Positions 43,782 to 55,292 of a DNA stretch of 64,000 bases are shown one piece after another; the stretch's first letter is position 1, and each line of letters begins with the position of its first letter. The stretch spans positions 79,651,566 to 79,715,565 of the forward strand of contig CM026426.1 in NCBI GenBank assembly GCA_014871385.1, given 5' to 3'. The notes beneath the pieces were generated by a model. That model worked only from the letters and a program-made list of their open reading frames with translations, ran no database searches and had not been told where the DNA came from. Made by a program: the position numbers and the translations under genes. The DNA comes from Ceratodon purpureus (Eukaryota > Streptophyta > Bryopsida > Pseudoditrichales > Ditrichaceae).

Positions 43782-45884
43782 TTGGGGGCCTTCTACGAGT
43801 ACACCTGGCCGGTGCCAAGGGAAGAATTGGTGGCAGACTTTGTGGAAGGTTTCCAGTACCTGAGGGGAGAGAAGGCCGACTACAACACACCGATCAGGGC
43901 GACGGTCAGGGGGGTACTAATCGAGATCATAGCATGGACAATATCACAGGCTTTAGGGATAGAGGGCAGCAAGACATCTAAAGTACCAAAGGCAAGTGGA
44001 GACCTGGACCCGAGGTACATGAAGATGTTTGGCTTGACTAAAGCAGACCACAAGACGGATGGGACCAGGGTCAGTGGGTTCGATGAGCCGTATCAGGATA
44101 GAGTCAAGGCCCTGGTAGAGGTAATGTGTGTAAAGAAGAAGTCCTTATACGCCAGCAACGAACTGATGGAGAACATGTACCAAGCCGTGAAGAGGGGGGA
44201 ACACAACTGGGCTCCGTTGATCTTATCCAGCCTGAGGAGGATGCTGATCAGGGTGCACACCAGTGAGACCCGGGAGATTAAAGGAGCGGAGCTTATAGAT
44301 GCCCTGTTGAAGAATTGGTTTCCGGACAATGAGCAGTACGTGGAGCCACCCCCAGCCCAGATCAGCGAGGAAGAAAAGGACGATAGCGAATGTGAGCCAG
44401 ATCAAACACCAGTAAGGACAGTAGGTGATCTACCACCGGACGTGATCAGTGGAGAAGGAGCCAAGGGGGTACTGGACCATAATGTAACTAAGGAGGCAGG
44501 GAGACCAGGAGCCGAAGCCGAACACCAGTCATCCTCCTCTTCTGGTCAGCAGAGAACCGCACCAGGAAAGAGGAAAAGGAAACAGCACCAACAGCAAACA
44601 CCAAGAGGGCAAGGAGCAACTCAGAAAAGATTAAGGAGGCAGGAGCAGCGGCCCAAGTACAAGGACTGCTCCTCAGAATCCTTAGATTCAGAGGAAGCAG
44701 AGGAAGTGGAGAGAGGAGCAATCAACTCGGACGCCAGAAAGACACCCGTCACGAGGGGCAGGAAGAAGGCCAAGACGGCAAAACAGGTACAACCAGGAGA
44801 TACGCCAGTGGAGGTCTCTAGGGCCCTACTGAAGTTACGGGCAGCACCACAGCAGGAGGCCCGGCGAGTTTCACCTACCCGAGCCAAGCAGGTAGCACAA
44901 GAGCAGGAGCAGGAGGTCCCAAGGGAAGACTCGACACTGAAGAAACAGAAGGGCAAACCCATAGTGGCATTGACCCCCCGTAATCTTGGAAAGACTTTTG
45001 AGTCTACGGGTGAAGATACTAATGGGATAGCCGGAGGGTTGGGACAGGTGATGGAACAACTGCAGCAGGTCCTGGAGAAGACCGCCCGCATCAGGCAGCA
45101 GCAGCAGGAGCAAGAGGAGAGGCAGCCATCGTATGAGTCGTTGCAGGTTGTCAATCAGGAACTGGAAGGGAAGATCAAGGGGTTGGCGGAAACCTTACAG
45201 TCTACAGCCCTGGAACTCTCGACACTCAAAACCGTATGGGCAGACACCCAAGGACGGTTAGCTGCTCTCACTAGAGCACAGCAGCAGGAGAAGACCGCAC
45301 GAGCAGCCCGAGGAGGAGAACTGGAGGAAGTCAAGAAGCGTCGGATAGAGTTGGAGATGGCCACCAGTGCCCGCCTTCGAGGATTCGATCAGCTGGCCCT
45401 TGAGAACCAGGAGCTGAAACGCCAACTAGAGGTGGCCAACAGCAGTGCTACACCAACCAGTCGAGGGCTCCAGCGACACATCTTGGCTACCACCAAGAAA
45501 CAGGTCGGGGAGGAAATCAAGGCCTACAATGAAGACCAGGAACGCCAAAACAGGTACTTGGTAAGGTTTGCTGAAGCTTACCCTACTTTCGTGTACTGGT
45601 CTGATGAGGAGCCGGGAATGGTGGAGGATGAAGGTGGCCAGCAGGAGGCATTTATCCATACTGGTGTAGCAGTACCAGTAATGGAGGAGTCAAGACTAAG
45701 TTCGATCCAGTTGGGACCAGATATGCCTTCTACTTCCTCAGCCCCTGGGCCAGTTCAGGCACCAGTTCCAGTAGGACCAGTTGCGACTCGAACCATACCC
45801 GGACCAGTAGCAGTTCCCGAGCCCGAGATGACACCAGGCGAACAGGGCCAAGACATTATGAAGACCACACCAGCTAGTGGCTAG
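43782..45884 (+). mobile_element. Extra 3' ORF of the LTR element
   Basis: Part of the fossil element. A sense-strand frame of about 700 codons lies between pol and the 3' LTR. Its first 190 residues look globular (YTWPVPREELVADFVEGFQY); the rest is a charged linker, a coiled coil (about 45,050-45,460) and a Pro-rich tail. It has no transmembrane or envelope-like signature that I can see. Athila/Tat-type elements are known to carry extra 3' ORFs; whether this one is related is unknown. Confidence 0.7.
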
Positions 45885-46023
45885 GTAGTAGGATACGTAG
45901 AGTACTAGTAGGACCAGTAGTAGACTCTCTTTTTAATTTTTATTTCCTTTTTTATTTTTGGCTAACTACATAAAACTAGGCACCAGAGCATCTGAGGGCA
46001 GATCCAGACTAAAAGGGGGATAA

Positions 46024-46622
46024 TGTTAAAGGGATTTTTTGCCATTTTACTAGAGCAGTACTGTAGGAGCAGGAACGGTAAAACTGCCTGGAGCAGTAAC
46101 TAGTTAGTTACTGCCCATTTACTGTCCACTGCGTTTTGGATGAAGTTTTGACACTCGGATGTAATTCTGAACTGGATGAAAAATGGACATAGGAGGATGA
46201 CGGCTAGGGTTTGGGGGGTAGTGAGGAGTGAGAGCATGGCGGCTCTCACTCTCTCTCTCAGTCTCTGGGGTTTTCAATGGTATGGTTAGGAGTTAGGAGG
46301 GGTTAGGAGGTAGGAGAGGAGAAGATACTGCTGTAGATCAGAGTTATGGGCAGTATGGTTGTACTTGGCGGAGAAGTAATGAGTAAAGACATTGCATTTA
46401 CAGATCTGAGTTGAGTATTGAATGTTAGGGTTAGGGAGAATTGAATGAGGAAGCTTTGCATTGATGATCAGATAGGGAGCAGGGAGCAGGATTCTGGTGT
46501 TAGCAGGATCAGGTTAGTAGTAGTAGAAGAAGAAGGGTCAGTACTACATTTTTTTCAGATTCTATTTGACTTAGTAGAAGTAACCAAGCTTTTTAAGGGT
46601 GAAGCTTAATCACCCTTTAACA
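46024..46622 (+). repeat. 3' LTR
   Basis: 599 bases, about 99% identical to the 5' LTR. Confidence 0.92.
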
Positions 46623-46627
46623 ATCAT

Positions 46628-47940
46628 CATGGATGTCAGTGAATGGGAAAGGAAGATCACACACAACACAATTTGTGTTCTTAATGTAACCATGATCATT
46701 CAAACGTGATGAAATGGAGGATGCAATAGGGTGAAAGTGAAATGCAAATCTAGGCTGACCCTTCTTCAATGAATTCAATTGAGCAATTAGAGAGGCTAAT
46801 TGACCCTCCAAGAAATCCGTCCTCTTCACCAAGCTCTCATGCTTTTCAACCTTCAAGGACTATTCAGTTGAAATGCTCTCAAAGTCAGCATGTTGCAAAT
46901 GCCAACGTGGTGTTAAAAACTCCAAATTCATCTTCAATTTTGATGCCTCCGCTCCATATGGATCAGCTGCAATCTTGGAACGGTAGTCTTCACGAGTTTG
47001 CCCCATTGTCCCTAATGCCATGCGCATGCTCTCCACCTTCTTGCACATGTCTTCCTTTTCCTTCAGCGCTCTTCGATATCCTTCTTGATGCACTTCAGCT
47101 CCATGCCGATGACCACCAGCAATTCGCCAATCTCTGTTTTCTTCTGGATGATGAAGGCATTAGCTTCTCCAATCCTACCTCCAATTGTCACTGCTGGACT
47201 CTCTAGAACCTCGTTCTTCACCACATAGAACCCCTGCAGTAGGTCGTGAAATCCTAATCAAAGACTAATAGAAATCGCAAAATAGCAAACAATATAAGCA
47301 CACTAAAGATCAACGATAAATTATATAATCAGAAGGTTGAATGATTGAAGATTACCTGCAGTAGATCGTCCAAGCCCTCCTCAGCGACCACCTCCTCAAA
47401 GGTTTTATCAATGAGTAATGCCTTATATTGCAAAGCTGTGACCATTGTTTTCTTCCATGCACTGCGCTGGTTGCAATTAGTTTGAAGCGCAAAGGCAGCC
47501 CAACTAACATCTAATTTCTTCACAACATCAGCCACAATCCCAATGGCGAAGTCCTTGCCGATCAATTTGTTTTTGGGACCATAGGTAAATTCTGTTGATG
47601 GCACTCTTCACCTCTACATTCTTGCAATCTCCAAAAAAGAACCCACTCTTATCTTTCTGGGCTCCATAAACTGCTTCTAGCTCACTCTATTTTATTACCA
47701 CAGGACCTTTTTTTATATGAGGGTTCATACCTTCAGCGGACAACCCAAACTTGTCGCGGAAATCCTCCAAAGTGTATGGCGGAGGGGGCCTACTTTTCCC
47801 CAACACAGCAATCCTATCTTCTACATCTTCTAAGGCTACAGTAGGTATGGGTTCTTTGTCACTCTCCCTAGCTACTGTTCTGTTGGGACACTTCCCTATG
47901 ATGGACAATTGTACCCCAGGAGCGTGTCTCTAAACCTAAA
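46628..47940 (-). pseudogene. E1 SET gene, 5' part: N-terminal domain, coiled coil, first half of RING-like exon
   Basis: On -, the N-terminal domain reads VALEDVEDRIAVLGK and YTLEDFRDKFGLSAEGMNPH, matching E2 LTWEDFRDRYAL and SINPHR. Then come SGFFFGDCKNVEVKSAINRI (E2 GYSWSDCKVREIVNRI) and KDFAIGIVADVVKKLDVSWAA (E2 KQFAVGVVLEYQKNAVNWAL). A coiled coil at 47,200-46,740 leads to CVVCDLPFPFTDI, the first zinc pair of the RING-like module (E2 CALCGFNFPKSDI). A stop near 47,690 and a frame change near 47,585 show decay. The exon is cut at 46,627 by the LTR element and resumes at 33,771. The start codon is not resolved. Confidence 0.78.
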
Positions 47941-48669
47941 CCGCCACACCCTGCACCCTTCAAACTCCAGACACATGCATTTACACAACAGTTAAATGAC
48001 GCACTGAACTCAACCTGACTATTCATTTTTATTCAACAATGTTTGGTCTAAGAAGCCGTGAAAATAACTTCAATATTCTTGAGCTGACCTTAAACATGTC
48101 TAAAACCCTATCCATGACGGACTCCCTCGCAATGCAATAACCATATTACTATTCTCACACCAAGAAAATTATCAACAAACAACGTGAGCAAACTTTCTTG
48201 AACCCTTAACAGATTTGTGGCAGCGAAAAAGCGGCTTCAACAACTTGAGAGAAAGCACCTTTGACAGCTACCTCCGCACAGGCCTCCTAAAATTGAAGCT
48301 GTGTTGCAGGAAGCCTAAACCCTAAACCGTTCCAAGAGCAAGAGAGAGACCTCCGTAGTCTTTGCGAGCTCAGCACCTCAAGCTTTTGGGGCAAATCGCA
48401 CCACACACACACACCGCACTTCGGAAGCTCGGATGCGCCATGGACGAGGTCGGAAGGAGGCACGCGAGAAAACAAGATGCGCGCGAGACAGCGGAGGCCA
48501 ACATCTTGCCCACGGCAGATTTTGAAACCTACCCGCCGAGCTCTCCCCCACCCCCCCCCCCCCCCCCAACCAGAGTACTTTCCGTCGTCCATCCGCCACG
48601 TGTCGGGCCCTCACACGCCCACTCACCTCAATTTTGTATACCACATAGTATAGCATATACCTCACGAGG
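47941..48669 (-). other. E1 right subterminal region, probable promoter of the E1 SET gene
   Basis: CT-rich sequence and a C run at 48,545-48,567. Open frames here are low-complexity and are not considered genes. Confidence 0.4.
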
Positions 48670-48699
48670 TTTTGTACCTAGTTTAGTGTACATTCACCC
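48670..48699 (-). repeat. E1 right terminal inverted repeat
   Basis: Complement begins GGGTGAATGTACACTAAACT. Followed by TTTT at 48,700-48,703. Confidence 0.85.
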
Positions 48700-48703
48700 T
48701 TTT

Positions 48704-49463
48704 AACAATTTAAATTTTACGACTCCCCTGTCTAATGCCGTGACAAAGTCGTTCCTGTTCAGAACATAAATTATCATTGCAATCCTGTAAGACTTCTCTG
48801 CAGTACTTACGGGATTGGGTGGGAATTGAAATACTTAAATGGAAACACTATTATTTTAAATATTTGGCGGGTGAAAGATTGCCACAAACCTTTGCAGAGA
48901 TGACCAGCTTGGAATAAGTGATAATAACTGTGATAAGCTTGCTGTGCTACCACATTCCTTTGGGAGACTAAGAGATCTAATGGACTTGACACTGAGAGCC
49001 ATTCTTATGAAACAAATTATGCAATTCTAGACTACCATTTCAATGCATAGGATATGGAAATAAATAATCATATTAATTACATTTATCCTACACCAAAAGC
49101 AACCAACAATACTAAGTTGAATATAACTAGGCATACTTAAAAAAAAATCATTAAGAAGGGGCCACGGAAATAACAAAACGACTTTGATTGCTGAATGGAT
49201 ACAGTACACAACACACTGACTCATAATCAATTCTTATTTCCAAATCCTACACTCTGTCTATCCCTCCTCTCAGTCTTCCAAAAGATTTTCTACCTGAGGA
49301 TGGGGGAGAAATGTTTGCAAGCATCTTCATTACCTCCATGGTTTTATCAGATTGGTCTTTCATCCTGGTGTGTCTTTAGATGCGGTACATGTTAAAGGGT
49401 TCTTCCTTTTTCCACGAGAAGGTTGGACTTCTTTTGGGTCTTCTTGGTCATCATGGTCTCCTT
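48704..49463. other. No recognisable gene
   Basis: AT-rich flank right of E1. It could be intron or decayed linker of the older gene to its right. Confidence 0.35.
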
Positions 49464-52400
49464 TCAAAGGAATTCCTTTGGCTCTTCATTGAAATCACAT
49501 GTTCCACCTCTACCATTCTCTTGACAGGACACTACAATACCCTGGTCAGTTTCTGTTGGCTCTAATTGCGGCCCAACTACATCGTTATGAACTTCCTCAA
49601 CAGACCCCCCCTCATCTGGACTGGTGTCATTGGCCTGTTTTTTGTTTGATTCTTTTTCTAGAAGGTTGCTAGAAACGGGTTCCTGCACAATATCCTTTAG
49701 AGTAGAACTACTCGCTAATAACCGCTTTGGTTTATTCAAAACTGTTGTAGTGAGGGGAGAAGCACAATAAAGTGGACAAAAAAAGTGCTTAGCTATTTGC
49801 CAGTTTCAGCCCGTTTGCAAAAATTGCACAAAAGTGATAGAAAGATCTAATCAAAGTCAGTTTTTTTTGCTAATATGGATTCTAAACTTGTTTTTCTAGA
49901 CCTTAGAAAAGTTTCGTGCAGAGTAGACACTTTAAAGTTATTGTTTGAAGGCTTTAAATCCAAGCAAAATGAATGCAGTCATTTGAAAAAGTGACTAGAA
50001 AAGAATAAAAAATTATCTTAAAATCACTTTTGATTAAGTGGTGCCCTTTGTATGTTTAAGAGGTATTCTAAAATGGTCAATTTATACACTCATTATTTGT
50101 TTTAGGGTTCCGAAAGTAGCACAAGGATGATTTTTAAGAGAGTCACTTCTGCAGTACTTGTTGTGCGTTTTTTTTCACCAAACATGGTTTTTAAAATTGA
50201 AAAAAACATCCTGTAAAGACAATAGAAGGCACCAAATGAAGAAATTAAGACTTTGGAAAAGTTCATTTTTATGATTTAGAACTAGTGGTCAATTAAGTTT
50301 CAAATGAGCATGATCTTTTTACAATGATGTGTGTAAGATGCGGTATGAAACCGAAGGAAGTGACTAAAATGCTCAAAAACTACACCAAATTGCTCAAAAT
50401 CGGCTTTGAGCTTTAAAAAACAGCACACTTCATATTTACTTCTTAGTGAACACATGCTGCACTTTGTGGTACACTTTATTGTGCTCCCTCGTCTCGTCTG
50501 TGTGCATGTATTTAGCCTCATCTTCTGTTGTGTCCTCCAAATTTGATGATAGATCTGCTTCATGTCCACCAAAAATTTCCATACCATTTCCACACGGCCT
50601 TGGACAAGGATTTGATCGCCCACTCTTCTCGTCAACTTCAGGGTCAATGGCATAGTTAAATGCACTTCCAAGTGCTAACAAAGCCATCTGCGGTACAAAT
50701 TTTGAATCTCTGGCTCCGTCAACAATATCTTGACATGTCGGACAAAGGAAGATGTCGCATGCACATCCTTTAAAAATGCCTGAATGCCCACAAGGCTGCC
50801 AAATGAATGGCACAAGTATCAGTAACTTAAATTAGAGTGAAAGATAATTTAATTAGTGAAAAATGCAATGATTTTATATAACATCTCAAGTAAAGCAGCA
50901 AGTTAAGTTACAGTACCTGCAAAGTGACACGGAGATTGCATGGTCGTTTGAGTACTAAATACTTCCCCATATCATCTGAGCCTTGTGAATCATCATTAAC
51001 GGTGGCCATGGCAACTTGTGAGGATTGGCTGCAGTTGCTACTGTAAATGTCCTTCTCAGTCTTCTATTCACAATCGAATTCTAAATTGTCATGAGACTGA
51101 GATTTCTCAGTGCCCGTTTGATTATGTTTGCTTTCCTAGAGCTCACAAGTGTGTCTGTTTGCAGTTGATAGGTCTGACTAGATCTGCTTACTGCAGAAGT
51201 AGCATCCAAAGGTAATCCATCAACTGAAATCACCACATGACATGCACAACAAGATCAGAAGACATATAACATCGAAAAACATAAATGTCTAAAGAAAACT
51301 CAATTCTTGAACAAGGAATACATTCCTTCACCAATGAACCGATATCCTTGACTCTGATATACATCAGGAACTTACAGTACTAAGAGTAGAGTAGTAAGTC
51401 ATGAACTTACAGGACAAACATTAGAGTGGTATGGGTGATACTTAAAGAACATAATTTTAAAGGAATAGTAAGGGAATCAAGGACCATATACACTTATTCC
51501 TAAATGAAAATCCTAACATATCAGTTGTACCAGGATTAAATACATCTACAAAAGGAACAGTAAAAGGATCCAAGAAGAATTCCTTGGCTATTTGGTCTAT
51601 CAGTAATACATTACTGTATAGACAGTCTTGAAAGAAAATCATTAAATATATAGGAGCAGGAAGGCAGTATTTGGTAAGGAAAGCTAAAATGCTAGGTAGG
51701 AAGTAAGTTCTCTAAATCCTAACCCTGGTTCAGAGCACGCAAGGAAGTAATAAAATAATATTAAAGGAAACGAGTATGTCCACATAGTTGTGTCCAAAGT
51801 CTCCTATGTAACAAAGGAAGAGGAAACACATCAGGAAGGATAACAGCTTGGAAGTGAGAAAAATATGAACAAGCAGATTAGGAAATAGAAGTAGAACTCA
51901 GTAATTGCCATAGGAAACATAAACACCTCAATAATCCGGTGTTGTCTCAAAGGAGTCACAGAATTCTAAGGATAAAAACATGAAAACCTTCCTATTCAAC
52001 TAAAAGGAGTCATAAAATTCTATCAAGAATTCAATCAAAAAACAACCCAAAACAATGCAAGCAGCAAAACTGGCAGGTCTATGTTTTCCTCGGAGGATAG
52101 AATAGAAATCTTATCGGACGTTCCACCAGAGATTGGACTGCCTTGGGTGACATCTGAAGTTGGCACAGAGGAGGGGAGTTGAGGAAGACCCCACCATAAT
52201 CGCCATTCATGGTCAAATTCCTTGTCACAGAACTCTTTAATACACAAATTTAACTTTGAGGAGTGACTGATTAGTCAGAAGGGGTGATAGCAATGGCCGC
52301 ATGAAGTCACAGCAGTATCGTTGCAATGAAAGTCTTCACCACAAACAAGGAAGTTTTCTACATATTGAATATTGGACTTTCTATGAAATTCCTTCGACCT

Positions 52401-53650
52401 CTATATTGGCAAGGGACTGAATTTATGTACAATACCATACTTCAACAACCCTAGGTAATTGACAACTAAATGTTGAAACTGCTCCATGCACGCTTGATTA
52501 CACAGTACAAAATTGTATCTCCTCGTGCATGCTTTCATGCTTTTAGCTAAATGAGCACACATTGTCTCTATATCTTCTAGTTTTAGGAGGGCGTGCTTAC
52601 TATTTTGTTCCTCTAAACGCAAGTGATCCTCTAATCTTGAAATCCTATCTGCAACATCGTCATTTGAAGAGGAAGTCGGGCTACAGTGGAAAAGATTAGG
52701 AGGAGAGTGGCCAGGACTAGGGTAGATAGGATTACTACAAACTCCTTGGTCTGGAAAATTTGTCCACATATCAACGTACTCACTAGCACTTTCTAGCGCA
52801 GCCTTAAACTTCAAAACTTCAGATTGAGCAAACTCAGCAATGGATTTTCTATCACTGCACATTAGCTTGGCTCTTCAAAGACCCAACTCTCTCTCCTCCT
52901 TATCTAAGCTCAAAATCCTCAACCAATCCTTTGTTGCTATGAAACCTACCTTGGCACTAGCCAATAGACATTGGACTGTCTCAATGGTCTTGACAATACT
53001 TTCCTTGATACAACTAAGACCAAGTTCATGCTTCCCGACACCCTTACATCGCTTACTGGAGGAAAAGGAATCCATCCTAGGCCGCAAATTAGGTGTTGGT
53101 AGCAGCCGTGGACGGGTGCTGTCAATCGGTAGAGACGGCAGTGAGACACCTGGCGGTTCACTAAAGCCCCAACCTCGCTCCAAAGTGATCGTAGGAGAAC
53201 TAGGAGCCGCAGATTACTCACCCTCCAAGGATACAATGCGCAGGGCTTCTTTACTACTCACGCCAGTTTTAGAGAGTTGAAGTTTCCTGGTGTGAGGTGA
53301 ACGACCTGCTATCCTCGAGGGCTCACCATTTGCTGTAAGCAGCAACTGCATAAGCAGCCCAATAAACTTGTATTTCCTTGATCTTTGCCACAACTTCTTG
53401 CGCAAATTCCACGGAGATTGTGTCGTTTAACACAAACTCTCTTCTCAAAATTTGGCAGTAGAGATCTTTTATTTGGCGCTAAACCTGTGGTGAAACGTTC
53501 CTAGTAATCTTCAACCATTCTTATGGAACCCTGGCCCCAAAACATCATCAATTTCTTGAAGGGAAACATCACTCTCAGTGAGAGATTTCACTGGACGGCC
53601 TTTACCTCACAATCCTTGCCTATTCGCAAAAAAGTGAAAGTTGTACACCA
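49464..53650 (-). pseudogene. Older, diverged relative of the RING-SET gene (N-terminal, coiled-coil, RING and linker parts)
   Basis: On - from about 53,645 (after a consensus acceptor): VSLQEIDDVLGPGF, then EFAQEVVAKIKEIQVYWAAYAV (cf. E2 FAVGVVLEYQKNAVNWAL). A coiled coil at 53,180-52,430 follows. A RING-like module spans 52,370-52,180: LVCGEDFHCNDTAVTSCGHCYHPF then CDKEFDHEWRLWWGLP (cf. E2 SCKHMYHPFC and DPDWHRSFGWGGP). Downstream, 51,010-50,436 encodes a cysteine-rich part not seen in E2 (RPCNLRVTLQ joined to PCGHSGIFKGCACDIFLCPTC), and 49,739-49,464 an acidic linker. Several stops and frame changes make it a relic. No SET domain is found before E1 begins at 48,699, nor left of E1. It may be the partner of transposase copy A. 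Confidence 0.6.
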
Positions 53651-55041
53651 CCTGTAAAGACAAAGTGCCCACGAGATATTAGGCAAGCAACATCGTTGTT
53701 TGCGCCCTTAACCCTAGACTGCAACCATAGCTATCTCCAAGCAAAACACTTTCACATGATACTTGAAGCCAAAGCATCGAAGATAGAGAAGCCACGATAT
53801 GAAGTTCTGGTGTCCTAGCGCGGCTATTGAAATATACGATAGTCGGCAATCACAACAAAGGACAATCGAAGAAGTGTGCAATCAACAGAATGGAAGTGAG
53901 GAGAATATGCGACAATATGATTACTTGAGACTTACATATTTTGATTTCTAAAAGAGGTTGTGCAAATTCTGAGAGCTAGTACGAGATAGGCGGAGAGACG
54001 ATGGAAAACAAACTTCTAATTCGAAGAGACGATGGGCAACTTTGGAGAGACGATAGCCTAAAGCTCTCTAAGAGAGTAGCAGAAAAAAGAAAATACGAAG
54101 GGACACGGGCATGCAAAGGAACAGTAGGCTAGCAAACCACTTTCCTGTTAAACCTACCAATAAGATAATTACAATTTTTAAGAACAAACAATTCCAAATA
54201 TTACATCAATGGTACTTTGATTCCTTGGTCTTAAGTTCCTAGTGGTACCACCCAAGGATGCTTACCCCCGCTAGATTGGTTGAAATGCGGCAGGTATAAA
54301 AAAAAACCACCTATTGCCGACCACCATGCAGAACACATGTTTTGTACAACATACACAAAGACATCTTTATAGCACAACCTTTTCATGCAGAAAAGAAAAC
54401 ATCAATGCAAAATTTTCTCACCCCTAAGATCGCTCAAGCCAAATGTAGCATTAATTCAAGGAAGATCTCATTCCTGAACTTCAACAACATTTCAAATTGC
54501 CATTCATTTTGAAATTTGAGTGCAAAGAAATTGTTCTGCTGCTCAATGAGATCCATGTCAATCAAGCCATGCTCTTGGTAACAAAAAACACCACGAATCT
54601 TAACATCCTTTCACATTCTTAAACTAACAACCTCTTTTTTGTGCTTCATCCACAAGTCCCCAATACACTTATTAGCCAAGTCTTTTATGTCATGTGGGAG
54701 CACAAATTGATCCCTTCTCACTTCTATATTTTATAAACCAAGCTCCATGATGTATACCTTGAGCTAGATCATCACCTGAGTTAGTGTCGAGCTATAATCT
54801 AGATATCATGTCAATTCTCTCTTCATTTCATCAAAAAGAAAAGTGTCCATGGAATGATTGAAATCAGCTACTGCAAGACTGTTTTAGTGTTCTCCATTGC
54901 TGTTCATGTATCTAGTTTTTTGTATACCAGCTGACATAAGCTATTTTCCATATAGTTCATCTTTGCTAGAAAGTGCCACATGCACCCTTTCTTCATCGAA
55001 GTTCCTTCCTCCTTCCGACCAATGACGGACTTGTGTTGCGT
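53651..55041. other. Upstream of the older RING-type gene; no clear gene
   Basis: GGTACCACCCAA at 54,244-54,255 is the complement of the 12-mer found upstream of the E2 SET gene, in equivalent orientation, so this may be the old promoter. A - strand stretch at 54,700-54,440 reads like protein (DLIEQQNNFFALKFQNEWQF) but is of unknown family. Confidence 0.35.
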
Positions 55042-55292
55042 AACGCGTTTTCTATTCGGTCGTGACTTGGCCCTCTTGCGCCATAATGTCGGGACGTCAC
55101 GACGGTTTAGAGTCACGACCGGACGTCCCATTCGGTCTTTATTGTGACGGCCCAACTCCGAAATGCAACCTTTTCATTTATACTTTTTCATTTTTACACT
55201 ACAAAACCTATTATGACGTCGGAGGACCCTCGTCGCGACCCATTCCGACGTCGCGACGGGATAGTCACGACCAGACGGGATAGAAAACCCTG
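55042..55292. mobile_element. Small GC-rich inverted-repeat element (hAT-like MITE)
   Basis: Inverted ends GTTTTCTATTCGGTCGTGAC (from 55,047) and, on the other strand, GGTTTTCTATCCCGTC then TGGTCGTGAC (from 55,289). The right edge reads CAGGGTTTTC, a hAT-style start. GTTGCGT at 55,035-55,041 and 55,293-55,299 is a plausible 7-base (perhaps decayed 8-base) target duplication. The interior is full of GACGTC, TCGCGA and CACGAC motifs. Confidence 0.6.

Larger units (their letters stand above)
33777..46622 (+). mobile_element. Ty3/gypsy LTR retrotransposon, Athila/Tat-like, with long 3' coding region
   Basis: Fossil, close to whole. Two 599-base LTRs (33,777-34,375 and 46,024-46,622), TG...CA ends, target duplication ATCAT at 33,772-33,776 and 46,623-46,627, and a purine tract AAAAGGGGGA at 46,011-46,020. 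The LTRs differ at about 6 of 599 sites (about 1%); assuming 1e-8 changes per site per year, that suggests roughly half a million years. Order of parts is gag, protease, reverse transcriptase, RNase H, integrase, which is Ty3/gypsy, and the reverse-transcriptase style suggests the non-chromodomain Athila/Tat side. It carries one or a very few breaks. It sits inside an exon of the E1 SET gene. Confidence 0.92.
8750..48699. mobile_element. E1: DNA transposon with transposase and SUVR-type SET gene, split by two later insertions
   Basis: Terminal inverted repeats of 29-30 bases (8,750-8,778 and 48,670-48,699), both starting GGGTG and sharing ATGTACACTAAACTA, with one mismatch and one single-base gap. 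They are flanked by the direct repeat TTTT (8,746-8,749 and 48,700-48,703). The total span is 39,950 bases. Without E2 and the LTR element, each with one target copy, it is about 11.5 kb. Inside are a + strand transposase gene at 10,427-13,921 and a convergent - strand SET gene whose exons lie at 47.9-46.6, 33.8-33.5 and 17.1-14.4 kb. Both genes are decayed. The 4-base duplications and long coding interior fit Sola-type elements, but that family assignment is from memory and tentative. Confidence 0.85.

Noticed and set aside
35137-45659. Many antisense frames opposite the LTR element
   Set aside because: Low-complexity shadows of Glu/Gln/Arg-rich coding sequence on the other strand.
48362-48769. 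Proline-rich 135-codon + frame crossing the E1 right end
   Set aside because: Driven by a C run and GC-rich leader sequence, and it crosses a transposon boundary. No homologue in E2.
4422-54423. GGGTGAAGGTAAATTTTG at 4,422 and GGGTGAGAAAATTTTG (complement) ending at 54,423 as ends of the older outer element
   Set aside because: The match needs gaps, and the flanking four bases (AACT and CTAA) do not form a duplication, so it may be chance. Kept only as a hint.
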